The notes: generated by a model not told the origin, from the letters alone. Counted from the first letter of the stretch, positions 8,401 to 18,696 are shown. The stretch is DNA of 64,000 bases from Candidatus Aminicenantota bacterium (GCA_026393835.1 JAPKZK010000121.1:1-64000), one strand, 5' to 3'. A program made the numbers and translations.

Positions 8401-9702
8401 TTATTTTAGTTCATCCTTAAATCTTTCAAATATCTTATCGATGCCCGCTAATAACTCTTTTTCTGAAAATGCTTTTTCCAGTTCCTCTTTGCTGCAAAGG
8501 ACGCCGATTTCTTTGTCGGCGAATATCAAGTGCCGGAAACTTTCTTTACGGGTCCAGGATTCCAGGGCATTTTTTTGCACCAGTTCGTAAACTTTTTGCC
8601 GGGGCATGCCTTTGTCCAGGAGCAGGGTCAGCACTTTCTGTGAGAAATAAACTTCGTTGGTGATACCCAGGTTTCGTTTAATGTTTTCCGGGTAGACATT
8701 GAGGTTCTCGATGACGTTGATAATGTCCTTGAGCATAAACGCTGTCGCATGAAAGGCATCCGGGAAGAAAACCCGTTCGGCGGAAGAATGGGAAATATCC
8801 CGTTCGTGCCACAGAACATTGTTTTCAAAGGCCACGGATAAATATCCACGCAGAAGGCGCGCCAGGCCGGAGATGCGTTCGCACCTGACCGGGTTTCGTT
8901 TGTGGGGCATGGACGACGACCCTTTCTGGCCGCTGGTAAAAGGTTCTTCCGCTTCCAGTACCTCGGTGCGCTGCAGGTGGCGGATTTCCACGGCGATTTT
9001 TTCGATGGCGGAACCCAGGCTGGCCAGGGCGTACATCGCTTCCATATGGCGGTCCCGCTGGATGATCTGGGAGGAAACTTTGCATGGGGTTAGATTCAGT
9101 TTTGCCAGCGCCCGTTGTTCGCCTTCCGGGGGGAAGTGAATGTAAGTGCCCACCGAGCCCGAAATTTTCCCCACCGAGATAATTTCCCTGGCCCGCAGCA
9201 GGCGGGAGAGGTTTCGTTTTATTTCCTCGTACCATATTAAGTATTTAACCCCGAAGGTAATAGGTTCGGCATGGATGCCGTGGGTTCTCCCGATGGCCAT
9301 TAAGTCTTTATAAAGGAATGCTTTTTTGATGAGAATGTCTTTCAGGGTTTCGGTTTTTTTAAGAATAATGTCCAGCGATTCACGGAGCAGCAGCGATAGG
9401 GCGGTATCGACGATATCGTAAGAAGTGATGCCTTTATGGATATAGGCCGAATCCTTGCCCACGAATTCTTCCACGGAGGTCAGGAAAGCGATCACATCGT
9501 GTTTTACTTTGACCTCGATTTCGTTGATACGGTCAACGTTGAAATTGGCTTTGGCTTTTATGTTTTTAAGGCTTTTTTCGGGTACATCGCCCCATTCGTA
9601 CCAGACTTCGGTGATAGCCAGTTCCACGTCCAGCCATTTTTTAAATTTGTTTTGTTCGCTCCATATTTTTGAAATCTCATCTACTTCGTAACGGTCGATC
9701 AT
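8401..9702 (-). CDS. purB: Adenylosuccinate lyase
   Basis: Purine biosynthesis enzyme that cleaves SAICAR and adenylosuccinate, releasing fumarate. It has 433 aa, usual for the bacterial family. The fumarase/aspartase-superfamily signature GSSSMPHKRNP is present, as are THGIHAEP (catalytic His region) and the early TSYDIVDTA segment. The protein is cytoplasmic and expected to be a tetramer. It is followed by the macro-domain gene on the same strand. Confidence 0.95.
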   Translation of the reverse strand: MIDRYEVDEISKIWSEQNKFKKWLDVELAITEVWYEWGDVPEKSLKNIKAKANFNVDRINEIEVKVKHDVIAFLTSVEEFVGKDSAYIHKGITSYDIVDTALSLLLRESLDIILKKTETLKDILIKKAFLYKDLMAIGRTHGIHAEPITFGVKYLIWYEEIKRNLSRLLRAREIISVGKISGSVGTYIHFPPEGEQRALAKLNLTPCKVSSQIIQRDRHMEAMYALASLGSAIEKIAVEIRHLQRTEVLEAEEPFTSGQKGSSSMPHKRNPVRCERISGLARLLRGYLSVAFENNVLWHERDISHSSAERVFFPDAFHATAFMLKDIINVIENLNVYPENIKRNLGITNEVYFSQKVLTLLLDKGMPRQKVYELVQKNALESWTRKESFRHLIFADKEIGVLCSKEELEKAFSEKELLAGIDKIFERFKDELK

Positions 9703-9798
9703 GTTAACTCCTTACCTCTTCGCAGGAAAATCTATTTATCATCAATCATCTTTTTACAATAATTTTGCCGGGTTGTCAATAAAAAATGATCTTTCTTC

Positions 9799-11265
9799 TT
9801 ACTTGAACAGATCCTTCAATGTAATCTCGCCTGCCGCCAATTCCTTCGCATAATCGTTTTGAACCAGTCCGTGGACTGTGATCATTGTTAAGAAGAGTTG
9901 TTTCCTGGTCTTTGCCTGCTCGGAAAAAGTCTCCATTTTATATTTCAATTGATTGGCATAGGATTTATCAATAATAAATTTTTTATTGTAATGCTTAATC
10001 TCACAAATATTAATGATCCCATCCACCCGGTCCAATAACAAATCCACCTGGGCGCCGGCTTTCGATTCTTCGGAAGACGGGAAATAACGCCAACTGCCGA
10101 TCTCTTTGGAAATCGCTTCGATACCCAGGGCGCGGCTCACCTGCCGGATATGTTTAAAACATACCGCCTCATAAGCATAACCTGCCCAACTTTTCCAGGC
10201 CTGTGACTGCGCTTTGCTTTCCCAATAATTGGCGCCGCCCCGGAGCAGTTTCCCGCGAACTTTCCGCACCCAATTTAGATAAAATAATGTATACTCATCG
10301 ATGATCCGATAATAGGTCCCTTTACTGGCATACCCATAGGGGGTAAAGCCGGTAATAAACCCGGCCGCTTCTAATTCCAGCAATCTTTCCTTGAATGTCC
10401 CGCCGGAAGAGCTTTGCTGGATTTTCGTCAACAATTCATCGCGGGAGAGCCCGTACCGGGTCTGCGCCAGGGCCTGGATAATTTCCAGGTGCGCATCGAA
10501 GCGATCGAAAAGTGAAGCGAAAAGTTGGTCGAATTCATCCAGGAGCAATCCTTCCGGCTCAAAACAAATCTTGTTGATGTTTTGCGCGGCGGATAGGCCC
10601 CTGGATACCGCCTTTAAATAATGGGGAATACCCCCCATTACCATATACAGTTCCAACACTTGCTCCTCATTGAGTTGAATCCCGCGATACTTCAAATAAT
10701 CCTGGGCCTCTTTTAAGGTGAAGGGCAGCAAATGGAGCCTGGCGGTCATCCGGTTATACAGGCCGCCTTTGGCGTAAATCACTTTTTCCAGCATCCAGGA
10801 GGCGGCTGAACCGCAAACGATGAGTTTTATCATAGGGTTCCTGGACCATTGGGTATTCCAGTAATAATCGATGGCTTCCAGTATGCCGGACTTGCGCGTG
10901 GCTAACCAGGGGAGTTCGTCGAAAAAAAGAACGATGGCTTTGTTTTTCGGGAGGTCTTTTAGATGGTCTGTCAACAATTTTAAGGCATCGAGCCAACGTT
11001 TGGGTTTTGCCAAACTTATTTTTCCTTGATAGAATGATTCTTCGATAGCCCGTGTAAATAATTCGAGCTGCGTGTTCAACGCGCCGTTTTTTAAACCGGT
11101 AATCTCAAAGAAGGCACAGGGCTTTGCATTAAAGTACTGGTGAACCAGGTAGGTTTTCCCAACCCGGCGGCGTCCATAAATTGCAACAAATTCCGCTTCC
11201 CGTGAGGCGAAAATTTCATCAAGTTTTTTTATCTCTTCTTTACGCCCGATAATTTCGTATTTCAT
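9799..11265 (-). CDS. Archaeal-type ATPase with DUF234-like C-terminus
   Basis: A 488-aa STAND/AAA-like ATPase of the family often called archaeal ATPase (ATPase_2). Walker A is YGRRRVGKTYL (about residues 29-39), and Walker B is VLFFDELPW. The mid-section is a winged helix (LSRDELLTKI...GTFKERLLELEAAGFI). The C-terminal part ends in AQVDLLLDRVDGIINICEIK, which fits the nuclease-like fold of DUF234 proteins. The cellular role of this group is unclear. The upstream region carries three copies of CAGCGGAATC that may be operator sites. Confidence 0.85.
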   Translation of the reverse strand: MKYEIIGRKEEIKKLDEIFASREAEFVAIYGRRRVGKTYLVHQYFNAKPCAFFEITGLKNGALNTQLELFTRAIEESFYQGKISLAKPKRWLDALKLLTDHLKDLPKNKAIVLFFDELPWLATRKSGILEAIDYYWNTQWSRNPMIKLIVCGSAASWMLEKVIYAKGGLYNRMTARLHLLPFTLKEAQDYLKYRGIQLNEEQVLELYMVMGGIPHYLKAVSRGLSAAQNINKICFEPEGLLLDEFDQLFASLFDRFDAHLEIIQALAQTRYGLSRDELLTKIQQSSSGGTFKERLLELEAAGFITGFTPYGYASKGTYYRIIDEYTLFYLNWVRKVRGKLLRGGANYWESKAQSQAWKSWAGYAYEAVCFKHIRQVSRALGIEAISKEIGSWRYFPSSEESKAGAQVDLLLDRVDGIINICEIKHYNKKFIIDKSYANQLKYKMETFSEQAKTRKQLFLTMITVHGLVQNDYAKELAAGEITLKDLFK

Positions 11266-11305
11266 TTTATATCCTCCATTTCCGTTGTTTACAAGATATT
11301 TATAA

Positions 11306-11371
11306 CCAGCGGAATCCGGGTATTTTCATATAGATTCCGCTGAATATAGCATTCCTATACCCAGCGGAATC
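11306..11371. promoter_or_regulatory. Three CAGCGGAATC boxes upstream of the ATPase gene
   Basis: CCAGCGGAATC occurs at 11306-11316, its reverse complement GATTCCGCTG at 11333-11342, and CCAGCGGAATC again at 11361-11371. The alternating orientation just upstream of the leftward ATPase start suggests a regulator-binding cluster. The protein that binds is unknown. Confidence 0.5.
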
Positions 11372-11403
11372 TCCTCCCTTTCTACCATAATAAAGAGAAT
11401 TTT

Positions 11404-12522
11404 TCAAGCGCTGCCTACGGAAGTGAAGTGTGTCTGCTTAAGAAATTCTCCTCTAACCGCCTTTATCAACTTATTTATCTTGCATGTCCATAGGGGGATC
11501 TTTCCCACCAGGATAGAACCCGACAGGGCCGCATTCACCGGGCAAACCTTGCATTCCTCCACCTCTTCGCAGGCAAAGCAGAAAGTTTCATCCGTATAAA
11601 AACTTCCCTGGTAGAGGCCCTGGTAATTGGGCAGTTGTTTTTCCAGGATGGTTTCGTAATTTTCAATAAAATCGTCAACATGGCCCAGGGAAAATTTCTG
11701 ATATTCCTGGGTATCGGTTTTATCCTTAAAGAAATCCGAGAAAAGATAACAGCCCCAGAGATTGCCCCCAGGCGTTATTGCCAGACGGTCTTTCGCCCCG
11801 GCGCAGCCGAACATGGATTTTTTATCTTTTTCCTTAAAGTCGCTCAACGGGACAGCCCCCGTTTCCCGGTAATGAGAAACAAGAAAATCCTTTAAATCGG
11901 ACAATTGCTCCTTTAGATTAAACAAGTCGGCGTCAGTCCATTCTTTCACCGTAGAAAGAGTTAGTTTGGGTTCTTTGATGCCAAGTTTGACAACCAATTG
12001 CATCGATTGAGAGAGGTATTCCACCGTTTCCGGGGTAAACACGCTGTTGGTGGCCAGTTCGATGCCCGGGTAGCGGGGCATATCCTTAATAACATCCAGC
12101 ATGGCATCAAAGCTTTGCTTTTGTCTGCCGATCTCGTGGGCCAGGCCGTCGAAACTGATCATAAGACTGAATTTATGCCGGTCCAGGAACTCGATGCGTT
12201 CATCATCCAGGAGGCTGCCGTTGGTGGTCATGGAGAAGCGGATGTCTTTTTCGCGGTTTTTATTTTTATTCTCAGTGTAAAGCACCGTATGTTTGATTTG
12301 ATCGAAAGCCAGCAAGGGTTCGCCGCCGTAGAAAGTGATGAAGCATTTGTCTTTGTTTAAAAAGGGATAAAAGAAATCAAGGGATTTTTCGATAAGGGCC
12401 GTGCCCATATAGAGGTTTTCCTTTTTTTGGGGGCAGTAGCTGCAGTCGTAATTGCAGGCGTCCGTGACAATAAAAGTAAGGTTTGCCGGTTCCAATATGG
12501 GCGTAGTTTTTTCCATTGCCAA
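11404..12522 (-). CDS. Radical SAM/SPASM protein
   Basis: A 372-aa radical SAM enzyme. The [4Fe-4S] motif CNYDCSYC (C23, C27, C30) is intact, followed by the YGGEPLL motif and the TTNGSLLD and SLDG-like strands of the barrel. The C-terminal half has GCAGAKDRLAITPGGNLWGC and a later cysteine cluster (CFACEEVEECKVCPV...C), consistent with a SPASM/twitch domain holding auxiliary clusters. Such enzymes commonly modify peptides or act as sulfatase-maturase relatives. No convincing precursor peptide was found next to it, so the substrate is unknown. It is the only complete radical SAM enzyme in the window. Confidence 0.88.
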   Translation of the reverse strand: MAMEKTTPILEPANLTFIVTDACNYDCSYCPQKKENLYMGTALIEKSLDFFYPFLNKDKCFITFYGGEPLLAFDQIKHTVLYTENKNKNREKDIRFSMTTNGSLLDDERIEFLDRHKFSLMISFDGLAHEIGRQKQSFDAMLDVIKDMPRYPGIELATNSVFTPETVEYLSQSMQLVVKLGIKEPKLTLSTVKEWTDADLFNLKEQLSDLKDFLVSHYRETGAVPLSDFKEKDKKSMFGCAGAKDRLAITPGGNLWGCYLFSDFFKDKTDTQEYQKFSLGHVDDFIENYETILEKQLPNYQGLYQGSFYTDETFCFACEEVEECKVCPVNAALSGSILVGKIPLWTCKINKLIKAVRGEFLKQTHFTSVGSA

Positions 12523-12727
12523 GCTCCTTTTCTTTATTTTAACAGTCCGAGGTACACTATTTTAGATTAAATACGCCCTTATTTCAATAGGTAAACTCGT
12601 AGTAACTTCCCCTGTGTCCTTTGCGGCTAAATTTATTTCACGGCAATGCCACATCTGCCCTACCTGGTTTGCATTTCCCCATAATCTCCGGTAAAAATAA
12701 GTTAGAAGAATAAAAAAGGAGTTTACC

Positions 12728-14323
12728 ATGAGACGATTTTCATCATATGGGCCGATTAATAACAAATTGCATTATTACGCCCCCAGGATAGAATTAATCG
12801 ACAGGGCCTATACGCAGCTAATGGGGGAGAACCCTGACGAAGGCGGCCATTATATCACGGTTTGGGCGCCCCGCCAGTGCGGCAAAACCTGGGCCATGCA
12901 GCAAATACTCTTTCGCTTGAGAAATGACCCCCGCTTCGATGTCCTCAAAATCAACCTGGAAATCCTGAAAGAAGTTAAAGATACGGCCATGGTCATGGAT
13001 TCTATTGCTAAAGCCATCGGTGAAGGACTGGGAAAAAATTTTACTGCCATCGATACCAGGGAGAAGTTCCAGGGCATATTTAGAAAAGAGGTATTGGATA
13101 AACCTATTATTCTTATCCTGGATGAATTCGACGCCCTGGAAGAGAATGTTATAAATACCGTAGTAAGCGCCTTTAGAAACATCTATATCAACCGCCTGGA
13201 TGAGTTAGACAAACCCACGGACCAAAAAACCTACCTTCTTCATGCCGTGGCCTTAATCGGGGTGCGCAGCGTCCTGGGCATCGAAAATCCCAAAGGTTCC
13301 CCTTTCAATGTCCAGCGCAGCGTTCATATCCCCAACCTGACCTACGAAGAAGTTAAGGGCATGCTTCAATGGTATGAAAAAGAAAGTGGGCAAACCATCG
13401 AACCGGAAGCGATAAGGAAACTTTATGAGGAAACCCGGGGGCAGCCCGGTTTAACCTGCTGGCTCGCTGAATTACTTACCGAAGGATTCGAAGGTTATAC
13501 CAATGACAAAACCCGTTCCCTGGAAATGAAGGATTTTAACTTCGTATACACCGCGGCCACCGTGGCCCTTCCCAATAACAACATCCTGAATCTCATCAGT
13601 AAAGCCAAAAAGGAGGAGAATAAAGCTTTTCTCCTGGAAATGTTTAAAACCGGGGAAAAAATAGAATTTACCTTTGACGACCCAACCATTAATGAACTCT
13701 ATATGAACGGCCTGTTGGATAAGGAACTGGACCCGGATGGACGTTATTATCTCAGGTTTGCCTCTCCCCTGGTCCAAAAGCGGTTATTTAATTATTTTTC
13801 CCGCAGTTTTTTCAGGCAAATGGGTCCCCTGGTGGATTCTTTTATCAACATGGACGATATTATCACCGACACGGATTTAAATATCCCTAACCTGCTGAAA
13901 CTCTATCAAACCTACCTGGGAAAAAACAAGAACTGGTTGTTCACCTCCGTATCCAGGCATAACGATATGCGGATCTATGAGGCGGTTTATCATTTTAATT
14001 TGTATTCTTATTTGGATGCGTTTTTAAGAAACCCGGGCGGGAGGGTATACCCGGAATTTCCCACCGAGAACGGTAAGATCGACCTGGTGGTCACCTATGG
14101 CAAAAACCGGTATGGCCTGGAATTAAAATCCTTTACCAATGAACGGGAGTATAAGATTTCCCTGGAAAGGGCCGCCGATTATGGGAAACAATTAGGACTC
14201 GCGGTTATATACCTGGTACTCTTCGTGGATTATATCGACGCCGCAAACCGCGAAAAACTCGAAAAAGAGTATAAGGGTAAACAATCCGGTATAAAAGTAG
14301 TCCCGGTATTCTTAACTTCGTAA
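12728..14323 (+). CDS. ATPase with C-terminal PD-(D/E)XK nuclease-like domain
   Basis: A 531-aa protein. Walker A is APRQCGKTW (about residues 47-55) and Walker B is IILILDEFDAL. A winged-helix-like middle section follows (ELYMNGLLDKELD). The C-terminus contains NGKIDLVVTYGKNRYGLELK, a D-(x)n-ExK arrangement typical of PD-(D/E)XK nucleases. The same architecture recurs at 27442-28977, so this is a family with at least two copies here. Related ATPase-nuclease proteins are abundant and poorly understood. Defence or mobile-element control is a guess. It is single, divergent from the radical SAM gene. Confidence 0.8.
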   Translation: MRRFSSYGPINNKLHYYAPRIELIDRAYTQLMGENPDEGGHYITVWAPRQCGKTWAMQQILFRLRNDPRFDVLKINLEILKEVKDTAMVMDSIAKAIGEGLGKNFTAIDTREKFQGIFRKEVLDKPIILILDEFDALEENVINTVVSAFRNIYINRLDELDKPTDQKTYLLHAVALIGVRSVLGIENPKGSPFNVQRSVHIPNLTYEEVKGMLQWYEKESGQTIEPEAIRKLYEETRGQPGLTCWLAELLTEGFEGYTNDKTRSLEMKDFNFVYTAATVALPNNNILNLISKAKKEENKAFLLEMFKTGEKIEFTFDDPTINELYMNGLLDKELDPDGRYYLRFASPLVQKRLFNYFSRSFFRQMGPLVDSFINMDDIITDTDLNIPNLLKLYQTYLGKNKNWLFTSVSRHNDMRIYEAVYHFNLYSYLDAFLRNPGGRVYPEFPTENGKIDLVVTYGKNRYGLELKSFTNEREYKISLERAADYGKQLGLAVIYLVLFVDYIDAANREKLEKEYKGKQSGIKVVPVFLTS

Positions 14324-14384
14324 TTTCGTTTTTAACCCCCGCAGGCAGCGTGTTTTACAATTTTTATTTTTTTCCCAAATGCTA

Positions 14385-14413
14385 TTGACACGAAAAAAAA
14401 ATTGGTATATAGT
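14385..14413 (+). promoter_or_regulatory. Sigma-70-type promoter of the dgc-like operon
   Basis: TTGACA (14385-14390), a 17-base spacer and TATAGT (14408-14413) give a near-consensus promoter. Transcription would begin near 14420, leaving a leader of roughly 390 bases before the PLP enzyme gene. Confidence 0.75.
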
Positions 14414-14419
14414 GACCCT

Positions 14420-14810
14420 CTCATTAATAATATGGAAGGTAGGAAATGAACCGAAAGGTGATTGAAGAAATTAATGAAAACAGAGAAAATCGACCCTGAC
14501 CCTTTTCCGCCCCCGTGTTGGAAAGCACCAGTAACGGGGGTGGATGAATCGCTTGCCCTGGGGGGGCTTAACACCCAAAAATCGGAACGCTCGGCATACG
14601 TCCGGACGTTTTTAAACCGGTCCACTTCCCCCTGGTTCCCAGGGGTATCCCGTATGCTGCCTTGCGGCAGCAGGTGGGACGATACGGCAAACAGCATACG
14701 GCGAACAGCGAACAGCGAACAGCGTGCAGTGTGCAGTGTTCAGCGTCGAGCTAAACGGAGGAATGTAATAATGTGGAATCATAACTCCATATTATTGAAA
14801 AGTAAGGAAA
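14420..14810 (+). promoter_or_regulatory. Structured untranslated leader, possible attenuator
   Basis: Several hairpins can form: CCCCCGT/ACGGGGG (14510-14516 with 14534-14540), ACGTCCGGACGT followed by TTTTT (14598-14613), CCCCTGG/CCAGGGG (14629-14645) and GCTGCC-TTGC-GGCAGC (14656-14671). CCGTATGCTG (14650-14659) can instead pair with CAGCATACGG (14692-14701), which would break the previous stem, so two folds exclude each other. Short ORFs start at 14446 (17 codons) and 14771 (27 codons, overlapping the next gene). A 7-9 bp CAGCGAA-type repeat lies at 14700-14725. No known riboswitch class was recognised. Confidence 0.5.
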
Positions 14811-15938
14811 ATGATAGAAGTAGAGCAAAAAATGAGCCATACAATGATTGCTAATCCCGATGACGTCCTGGACCTCATCGATGGGGCCGACGGAGAAGTG
14901 TCGAAAGTCAGCAGGGAGCTGCAGCCCATGCGGAAAATCATGCGCGATAAAACCCTCTCCCTGGAGGAACGGCTTGAAGCCTACGGCGACATTATCGACT
15001 CGCAAGTAGGCGATACATCGCTCATCCGCGCCCGTAATATCGAACGCGAAGTCGGACTGCGCCAGATATTTCTAAAATTCGAAGGCGGCAACCCCAGCGG
15101 AACCCAGAAAGACCGCATCGCTTTCGAACAAGCCATGGACGCCCTGCGCCGCGGATACGACGCCATAACCGTCGCTACCTGCGGCAATTACGGCGTCGCC
15201 CTTTCCCTGGCCGCTTCCCTGGCGGGGTTGAAATGCATGATCTATATCCCGGAAAGCTACCATAACGGCCGCGTCAAAGAAATGGTCGAACTGGGCGCGG
15301 ATATCCGTAAAGTCCACGGCGATTATGAGAAAGCCGTGGTGATTTCCGGGGAATTGGCGGATAAAGAAGATATCTACGACGCCAACCCCGGCGGCGCCAA
15401 CACACCCCTACAATTAAAAAGCTATGGTCAAATCGCCTATGAAATATACGACGAACTGCGGGACGCCCCCATGGCCGTGGCCGCCCCCGTGTCCAACGGC
15501 ACCACCCTGGCCGGGATTTACAAAGGGTTTCTCAGCCTCTACCGCAGGGGTAAAACTTCCCGTATGCCCCATATCGTGGCAGGTTCCACTTTCCGCAAAA
15601 ATCCCATCGTTCATGCCTTTTTGAATCAATTGCCCACCTGCACCGACCTGGAATACGAAAAAATGCGCGAGACCAAAATAAACGAACCCCTCATCAACTG
15701 GCACTCCATCGACGGCAACTATGTGCTGGAAGGCATGCGCCAGACCGACGGCTGGGCCGGTAATGCCTCGGATAAAAAAATGACTTCCTTTGCCAAACTG
15801 ATCCGCGAACGGGAAGGCCTGAACGTGGTCCCCGCCTCTACCGCCGGGTTGATTGCCTTGATTGAACGGCATAAAAAAGACCCCCTGCCCAACGACCGCT
15901 ACGTGGTTCTGCTAACCGGGAGGAAATCATGGACATGA
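14811..15938 (+). CDS. Pyridoxal-phosphate-dependent threonine-synthase-like protein
   Basis: A 375-aa fold-type II PLP enzyme. The PLP lysine lies in GNPSGTQKDRI, and ATCGNYGVALSLAAS matches the phosphate-binding and substrate Asn loop of threonine synthase and threonine dehydratase relatives. About 55 extra N-terminal residues precede the catalytic core. ATG 14811 follows AAGGA closely; ATG 14832 is an alternative. Its 3' end overlaps the DUF1611 gene by ten bases, so it is the first gene of the operon. It probably eliminates, replaces or deaminates an amino acid. The context suggests a glutamate-related pathway rather than threonine synthesis. Confidence 0.82.
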   Translation: MIEVEQKMSHTMIANPDDVLDLIDGADGEVSKVSRELQPMRKIMRDKTLSLEERLEAYGDIIDSQVGDTSLIRARNIEREVGLRQIFLKFEGGNPSGTQKDRIAFEQAMDALRRGYDAITVATCGNYGVALSLAASLAGLKCMIYIPESYHNGRVKEMVELGADIRKVHGDYEKAVVISGELADKEDIYDANPGGANTPLQLKSYGQIAYEIYDELRDAPMAVAAPVSNGTTLAGIYKGFLSLYRRGKTSRMPHIVAGSTFRKNPIVHAFLNQLPTCTDLEYEKMRETKINEPLINWHSIDGNYVLEGMRQTDGWAGNASDKKMTSFAKLIREREGLNVVPASTAGLIALIERHKKDPLPNDRYVVLLTGRKSWT

Positions 15939-17032
15939 GGACGTCGCAAACACTTGATGGCAACGCCGTGGTTTATTGCGAAGGTTTCTTTAATACCACC
16001 TATGGGAAAACCGCCCACGGCCTGGTGCGCTTTACCCAGCGCTATCATGTGCTTTCCGTGGTGGATTCCCGTTACGCCGGCCGGGATGCGGGCGAGGTGC
16101 TGGATGGAAAACCCAACAATATCCCCATCGCTGCTTCTATCGAGGAAGCGGTAACGGCGGCCAAAGCAGCCGGTAACCCCGCCACGCACTTTGTGATGGG
16201 TATTGCCCCGGACGGCGGGATTCTCACCCCCCTGTCCCGGCAAAACGTCCTGGCCGCCATCCGCCTCGGGTTGAACATCGACTCCGGGCTTCACCACTAC
16301 CTCGGCGAAGACCCGGAAATGATAGAAACCGCCGCCCGATACAATGTCCGACTGCGGGATATCCGCAAACAACCGCCAAGGGAAAAACTCCATTTTTTCA
16401 GCGGCAAGATCGAACAAGTCAAAGCGCTAAAAATCGCTATGCTGGGTACGGATTCGGCCGTGGGCAAACGTACGACCGCCTGGCTGCTGGTTCACGGCTT
16501 AATCGACGCCGGTTACAAAGCCGAAATGGTGGGCACCGGCCAGACCGCCTGGATGCAGGGGGCGAAATACAGCATTATTTTAGATACTACAGTAAATGAT
16601 TTTCTCGCCGGCGAGATTGAACACGCCGTCTGGTCGGCCTGGGATGAAAATCATCCCGATGTGATCGTCATCGAAGGCCAGGGCAGCATGATGAACCCCG
16701 CTTACCCGGGCGGGTATGAAATCCTGGCCGCCGGGCGACCGGACCTGGTGATACTTCAACATGCCCCGGCCCGGAAAGATTATGACGGTTTCCCCGGCTA
16801 CCCCATCCACCCCCTGGCCCGGCAAATCCAGGGCGTGGAATTCATCTGCGGGAAACCCGTGGCAGCCATTACCCTCAACCATGAAGGCATGCTGCCCGAA
16901 CAAATAGCGCCGCTGTGCGACGCCATCCGGCAGGTCTGCGGCCTGCCTGCGTTGGACCCGCTTTACAGCGGCGGCAAAGAACTGGTAAAGGCGCTGCAGC
17001 CTTACCTTGATAAATGGATAATAAATGGATAA
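15929..17032 (+). CDS. dgcN: DUF1611 P-loop protein, DgcN-like
   Basis: A 367-aa DUF1611 protein. An N-terminal Rossmann-like domain (DSRYAGRDAGEVLDG, MGIAPDGG) is followed by a P-loop domain with GTDSAVGKRTT (about residues 171-181). IEGQGSMMNP and LQHAPARKDYDGFP are conserved in the family. Some DUF1611 members (DgcN) are reported to N-acetylate D-glutamate, and DgcA, an enolase-superfamily partner, then epimerises the product. A DgcA-type gene lies three genes on here, which supports that reading. An alternative is a different acyl- or peptidyl-glutamate reaction. Confidence 0.75.
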   Translation: MDMRTSQTLDGNAVVYCEGFFNTTYGKTAHGLVRFTQRYHVLSVVDSRYAGRDAGEVLDGKPNNIPIAASIEEAVTAAKAAGNPATHFVMGIAPDGGILTPLSRQNVLAAIRLGLNIDSGLHHYLGEDPEMIETAARYNVRLRDIRKQPPREKLHFFSGKIEQVKALKIAMLGTDSAVGKRTTAWLLVHGLIDAGYKAEMVGTGQTAWMQGAKYSIILDTTVNDFLAGEIEHAVWSAWDENHPDVIVIEGQGSMMNPAYPGGYEILAAGRPDLVILQHAPARKDYDGFPGYPIHPLARQIQGVEFICGKPVAAITLNHEGMLPEQIAPLCDAIRQVCGLPALDPLYSGGKELVKALQPYLDKWIING

Positions 17033-17044
17033 GGAGATAAAAAA

Positions 17045-18696
17045 ATGACGGAGGACCCCTTACTTAAAATGAAGCGTTCGAATCCCCTGCTGGCCTTCGA
17101 CCGCCTGGAAATCGGACCGGTAAAAGTGGAACGAAAACGTTTATCCACCCCTTACCGCCTTTTCTACAATGGAACCGAAGACCGCATCGATTTGATTTAT
17201 ACGTACGAAGAAGCCGTCTTCGATCCGGCGGACCCGGCCGGCCATAACCTGGCCGCCATGGTCGGGGCGCAGGTGGCGTTTAATTACGGCCTATTTTGTA
17301 AGAAAATCGTTTTCCGGGATGCCTTCGATAACGCGGACATCCGCTTTATCCGGGACATGATGGAAAACACCTCAAGGGAAATTTACGTTAAAAAATTTCT
17401 TGAACCCAACCACTACCTCATCGGGGAAGCGGCCCATCTACCCATGGAAAAAAAGCCCCGCTACCTTGAAGCGGAGTTGGAATTCCCCGCGGCGGTTCGG
17501 GAGAAGGACCGCGCCCGCTGGGATTTCTGGCCCACCGAGAGCCGGCGCCATGCCATTCTCTCCAGCGGCGGCAAAGACAGCCTGGTAAGCTACGGGCTGC
17601 TGGATGAAATCGGCTGCGAAACCCACCCTATTTATATCAACGAATCCGGCAGGCACTGGTTTACCGCCTTGAACGCCTATAATTATTTTAAGGAAAACGT
17701 CCCCAATACCGCCCGGGTCTGGACCAATTCCGACCGGGTCTTTAACTGGATGCTGCGGCATTTGCCGTTTATACGCCCCGATTACGCCAATATCCGTTCC
17801 GATGAATACGCCGTCCGACTCTGGACCGTGGCCGTATTTTCCTTTGGCGCGCTGCCCCTGATGCGCAAACGCGGCATCGGGCGACTCCTCATCGGCGATG
17901 AATTCGACACCACCCGGCGGGCGAATCATAATGGCATTACCCATTACGACGGTCTTTATGACCAGAGCTCTTATTTCGATAACGCCCTGTCCCGCTATTA
18001 CTTGCGCAAAGGATGGAACATCAGCCAGTTCTCTATCTTGCGTCCCCTTTCCGATTTGCTGATTCAAAAACTCCTGGTAAAGCGGTACCCCCATTTGCAG
18101 CAGCAACAGGTATCCTGTCACGCGGCCCACAAAGAAGACCACCGCATCCACCCCTGCGGCCAGTGCGAAAAGTGTCGCCGCATCGTGGGTATGCTCAAGG
18201 CCCTGGACGCCGACCCCGTCCGCTGCGGGTATTCGGAAAAACAAGTACAGAAATCCCTGGAGAATTTCACCTCCACACAGCTCAACCAGGAATCCGCCTG
18301 CGTCCGGCAGTTGACCTTTATGCTGGCCGGCAAGAAACTGGTGACCATTCCTTCGTCAGTCAAAAAGTTTGCCCATGGACAGCCGGAAGTGCTGAAACTC
18401 CGTTTCGATCCCGAACGTTCGCCTATTCACGGCATCCCGTTGGATCTCCGGACGTTGCTTTACGGAATTTATCTCGAATATGCCGACGGCGCCTTGCAGC
18501 GCATGGACCACCACTGGAAGACGATAGACCCCCTGACCGATATTTCCCTTCACCGGCCCTATGCCTTTGAAGTGGCCCCGTCCGATTCGCCCGGGACGCC
18601 CCGGCCGGCAGCGCGCTGGACCGTACCGCCGGAACTTATTAAACGTGATATTCCCAAAGATTTACCGGGGAACGTTTTAATGGAATTGACCTTGAA

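Noticed and set aside
12562..12765. 67-aa leftward ORF upstream of the radical SAM gene, considered as a precursor peptide
   Set aside because: It overlaps the start of the rightward ATPase gene, has no ribosome site, and its composition is not leader/core-like.
14446..14499. 17-codon leader peptide for amino-acid attenuation
   Set aside because: It has no run of a regulatory amino acid and only a weak ribosome site, so it is mentioned only as part of the leader.
17438..18244. 268-aa leftward ORF opposite the PP-loop gene
   Set aside because: It is an antisense shadow of the PP-loop and Cys-cluster region and has no independent support.
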